From JADJYF01 sp965278995 (GTDB taxonomy: Bacteria > Pseudomonadota > Gammaproteobacteria > Ga0077536), in assembly GCA_965278995.1 (NCBI GenBank), contig OZ257136.1:4960001-5024000 (forward strand): a stretch of DNA of 64,000 nucleotides. The letters run 5' to 3'. A program made the translations under genes and the position numbers. The notes under the pieces are model-generated. The model was not told the DNA's origin, did not search any database, and saw nothing but the letters and a program-made list of their open reading frames with translations. Below, in pieces: positions 62,526-64,000 of this stretch. How positions within the stretch are numbered: the first letter of the stretch is position 1; each line of letters starts with the position of its first letter.

Positions 62526-64000
62526 AGCGGGCGCTCGCACTGCTGTTGCTGGCCAGCATTGCGCTGCCGATTCAGGCAACGGCCACGCCGGATTTCACCG
62601 GCGTACGTGCAGCGTGGCGCACGTCGCACGCTTATCTGCTCGACCGTCACGGCGAAGTGCTGCACGGCGAGCGGCTCGATTTCAATCAACTGCGTCTGCC
62701 CTGGGTTACGCGAAGCGAACTATCGCCAGCCCTGATAGCGGCGCTGCTCGCGTTCGAGGACGGCCGCTATGTCGAGCATCATGGCGTCGATTGGTATGCG
62801 CTGGTCGCCGCGCTGTGGCAGAACGTCAGTGGCACGGCGCGTCGCGGAGCCAGCACCATCAGCATGCAGCTCGCCGGTTTGCTCGAGTCGCCCGGGTCGC
62901 GTCGCGGGCGCCTGGGTCTGCTGGCGAAATGGTCGCAGATGCGCGCGGCATGGGCACTCGAAGCGGCCTGGAGCAAAGACGAGATCCTGGAAGCTTACGT
63001 CAACCTGATCGATTATCGTGGCGAGTTGCGCGGCATCGGTGCCGCGGCCGCCGTGTTGTTCGGCAAGCAGCCATCGGGACTCGATGGCGACGAATCGATC
63101 CTGCTTGCAGCACTGGTCTCGACACCGAATCTGCCTGCAGCACGGCTGGCTGAGCGTGCCTGCCTGCTGGCAAATGCACATGACCTGGCCACCGATTGCG
63201 CAACGCTGCACACGCTCGCTGCAAATCATCTCGACGGTACACGTGCGGCGGTGCCGGTAGCGAAGCTTGCGCCGCAACTCGCGCGGCGACTGTTGCGCGT
63301 ACCGGGCGAGCAGGTGCAGACGACGCTGAACGCCAGACTGCAGCGACTGACCCGCCGCATTCTCGATGAGCAACTCATCGCACTCGGCGATCGAAACGTA
63401 CGCGACGCTGCAGCGGTGGTAGTCGATAACGCCACCGGCGATGTGCTGGCGTATGTCGGCGCTGCCGGGCGGCGCTCGCGATCGCGCGAAGTCGACGGCG
63501 TACGTGCCCTGCGCCAGGCGGGCTCCACACTGAAGCCGTTTCTGTACGGGCTCGCGTTCGAACGCCGCTACCTGACACCGGCTTCGCTGCTCGAGGACTC
63601 GCCGCTCAATCTCGAAACGGCGACCGGGCTGTATATTCCACAGAACTACGATCGCGACTTCAAAGGCACGGTCAGTGCACGGACTGCGCTGGCCAGTTCA
63701 TTGAACGTACCGGCGGTTCGCACCCTGGTCCTGACGGGCGTCGAGGCGCTCCGCAACCGGCTGTTCGATCTTGGGTACACTGGCATTACAGAAGACGGGG
63801 CGTATTACGGCTATTCGCTGGCGCTCGGTTCGACCGAGGTCAATCTGCTCGAACAGGCCAACGCTTATCGAACACTGGCCAATGGCGGGCACTTCAGTCC
63901 ACTGCGTCTCGATCCCGCCGAACCGGCGGTGCCCGCTGTCGCCGTGATGACAGACGGCGCCGCATTCCTGGTTGCGGATATTCTGAGCGATGGCGCCGCG
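62522..64000 (+). CDS. pbpC: Penicillin-binding protein 1C (bifunctional), 3' end beyond window
   Basis: Translation from GTG 62522 stays open to the window end (493 codons). A signal anchor (ALALLLLASIALP) is followed by the transglycosylase domain with catalytic Glu79 in AFEDGRYVEHHGVDW and RGASTISMQLAGLL. The transpeptidase domain has SxxK S335-K338 in QAGSTLKPF and SxN in ASSLNVPAV. PBP1C makes peptidoglycan and is commonly encoded with alpha-2-macroglobulin, thought to protect the wall when breached. Confidence 0.95.
   Translation, partial: MKRALALLLLASIALPIQATATPDFTGVRAAWRTSHAYLLDRHGEVLHGERLDFNQLRLPWVTRSELSPALIAALLAFEDGRYVEHHGVDWYALVAALWQNVSGTARRGASTISMQLAGLLESPGSRRGRLGLLAKWSQMRAAWALEAAWSKDEILEAYVNLIDYRGELRGIGAAAAVLFGKQPSGLDGDESILLAALVSTPNLPAARLAERACLLANAHDLATDCATLHTLAANHLDGTRAAVPVAKLAPQLARRLLRVPGEQVQTTLNARLQRLTRRILDEQLIALGDRNVRDAAAVVVDNATGDVLAYVGAAGRRSRSREVDGVRALRQAGSTLKPFLYGLAFERRYLTPASLLEDSPLNLETATGLYIPQNYDRDFKGTVSARTALASSLNVPAVRTLVLTGVEALRNRLFDLGYTGITEDGAYYGYSLALGSTEVNLLEQANAYRTLANGGHFSPLRLDPAEPAVPAVAVMTDGAAFLVADILSDGAA

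Noticed and set aside
1..64000. CRISPR arrays, tRNA/rRNA genes, insertion sequences or prophage genes
   Set aside because: No regularly spaced repeats, cloverleaf or rRNA motifs, transposase, integrase or phage proteins were recognised while reading.

Overview
The window is about 62% G+C by eye, densely packed, and reads as a chromosomal segment of an aerobic, hydrocarbon- or terpenoid-degrading proteobacterium, most likely a gammaproteobacterium. The lineage is inferred from the mix of a Mla/MCE lipid-transport operon with a PqiC-like lipoprotein, an alpha-2-macroglobulin/PBP1C pair and many flavin, Rieske and di-iron oxygenases. No rRNA, tRNA, insertion sequence, prophage or CRISPR array was seen. 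Two genes run off the ends: a surface protein at the left edge and pbpC at the right edge.

Region by region. 1-2370 (-): 3' part of a secreted beta-helix-like protein with a VPLP-type C-terminal sorting tail. 2555-5953 (-): a thioredoxin-fold protein with an in-frame UGA followed by a convincing bacterial SECIS hairpin (a selenoprotein), and a GMC dehydrogenase with its Tat-exported small subunit. 6142-7251: pentapeptide-repeat protein and a small hypothetical. 7425-15970 (+): a complete MimABCD/PrmABCD-type soluble di-iron monooxygenase in the order alpha, reductase, beta, coupling protein, followed by a divergent GroEL, an Nramp metal importer and a MetX-like hydrolase. A good sigma-54 -24/-12 element precedes it. 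16046-19630 (+): an ABC importer whose genes are interleaved with a Sco protein and a cupredoxin. 19598-24243: Rieske oxygenase (beta before alpha), nucleoside transporter, class III cyclase and a VOC protein. 24244-25254: an AT-rich patch with a small coupled gene pair. 25255-30409 (-): LAL regulator, VanA-type Rieske oxygenase and HsaA-like flavin monooxygenase. 30459-32349: Rrf2 regulator divergent from a phytoene-desaturase-like flavoprotein, with a palindrome between them. 32425-39738 (-): five-gene operon of hydrolases, a molybdenum hydroxylase large subunit and a TfdB-like hydroxylase. 39927-48556: amidohydrolase, Na+/H+ antiporter, nitroreductase, SnoaL-like protein, limonene-monooxygenase-like LLM enzyme, AraC regulator and DUF1329 protein. 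48627-52765 (-): epoxide hydrolase, a secreted protein with an AAA+ Walker-B segment, nitroreductase and Baeyer-Villiger monooxygenase. 52826-56415 (-): Mla-like operon. 56595-64000 (+): alpha-2-macroglobulin and PBP1C.

Together the genes suggest a catabolic region that oxygenates small alkanes/ketones and cyclic or aromatic compounds (di-iron, Rieske, flavin and Mo enzymes), then hydrolyses the products (epoxide hydrolase, alpha/beta hydrolases, amidohydrolase). Metal supply and chaperone functions sit beside the di-iron enzyme. The best new leads are the Sec-containing redoxin with its SECIS, the secreted AAA-like protein, the Sco/cupredoxin-linked ABC transporter and the small gene pair in the AT-rich patch.
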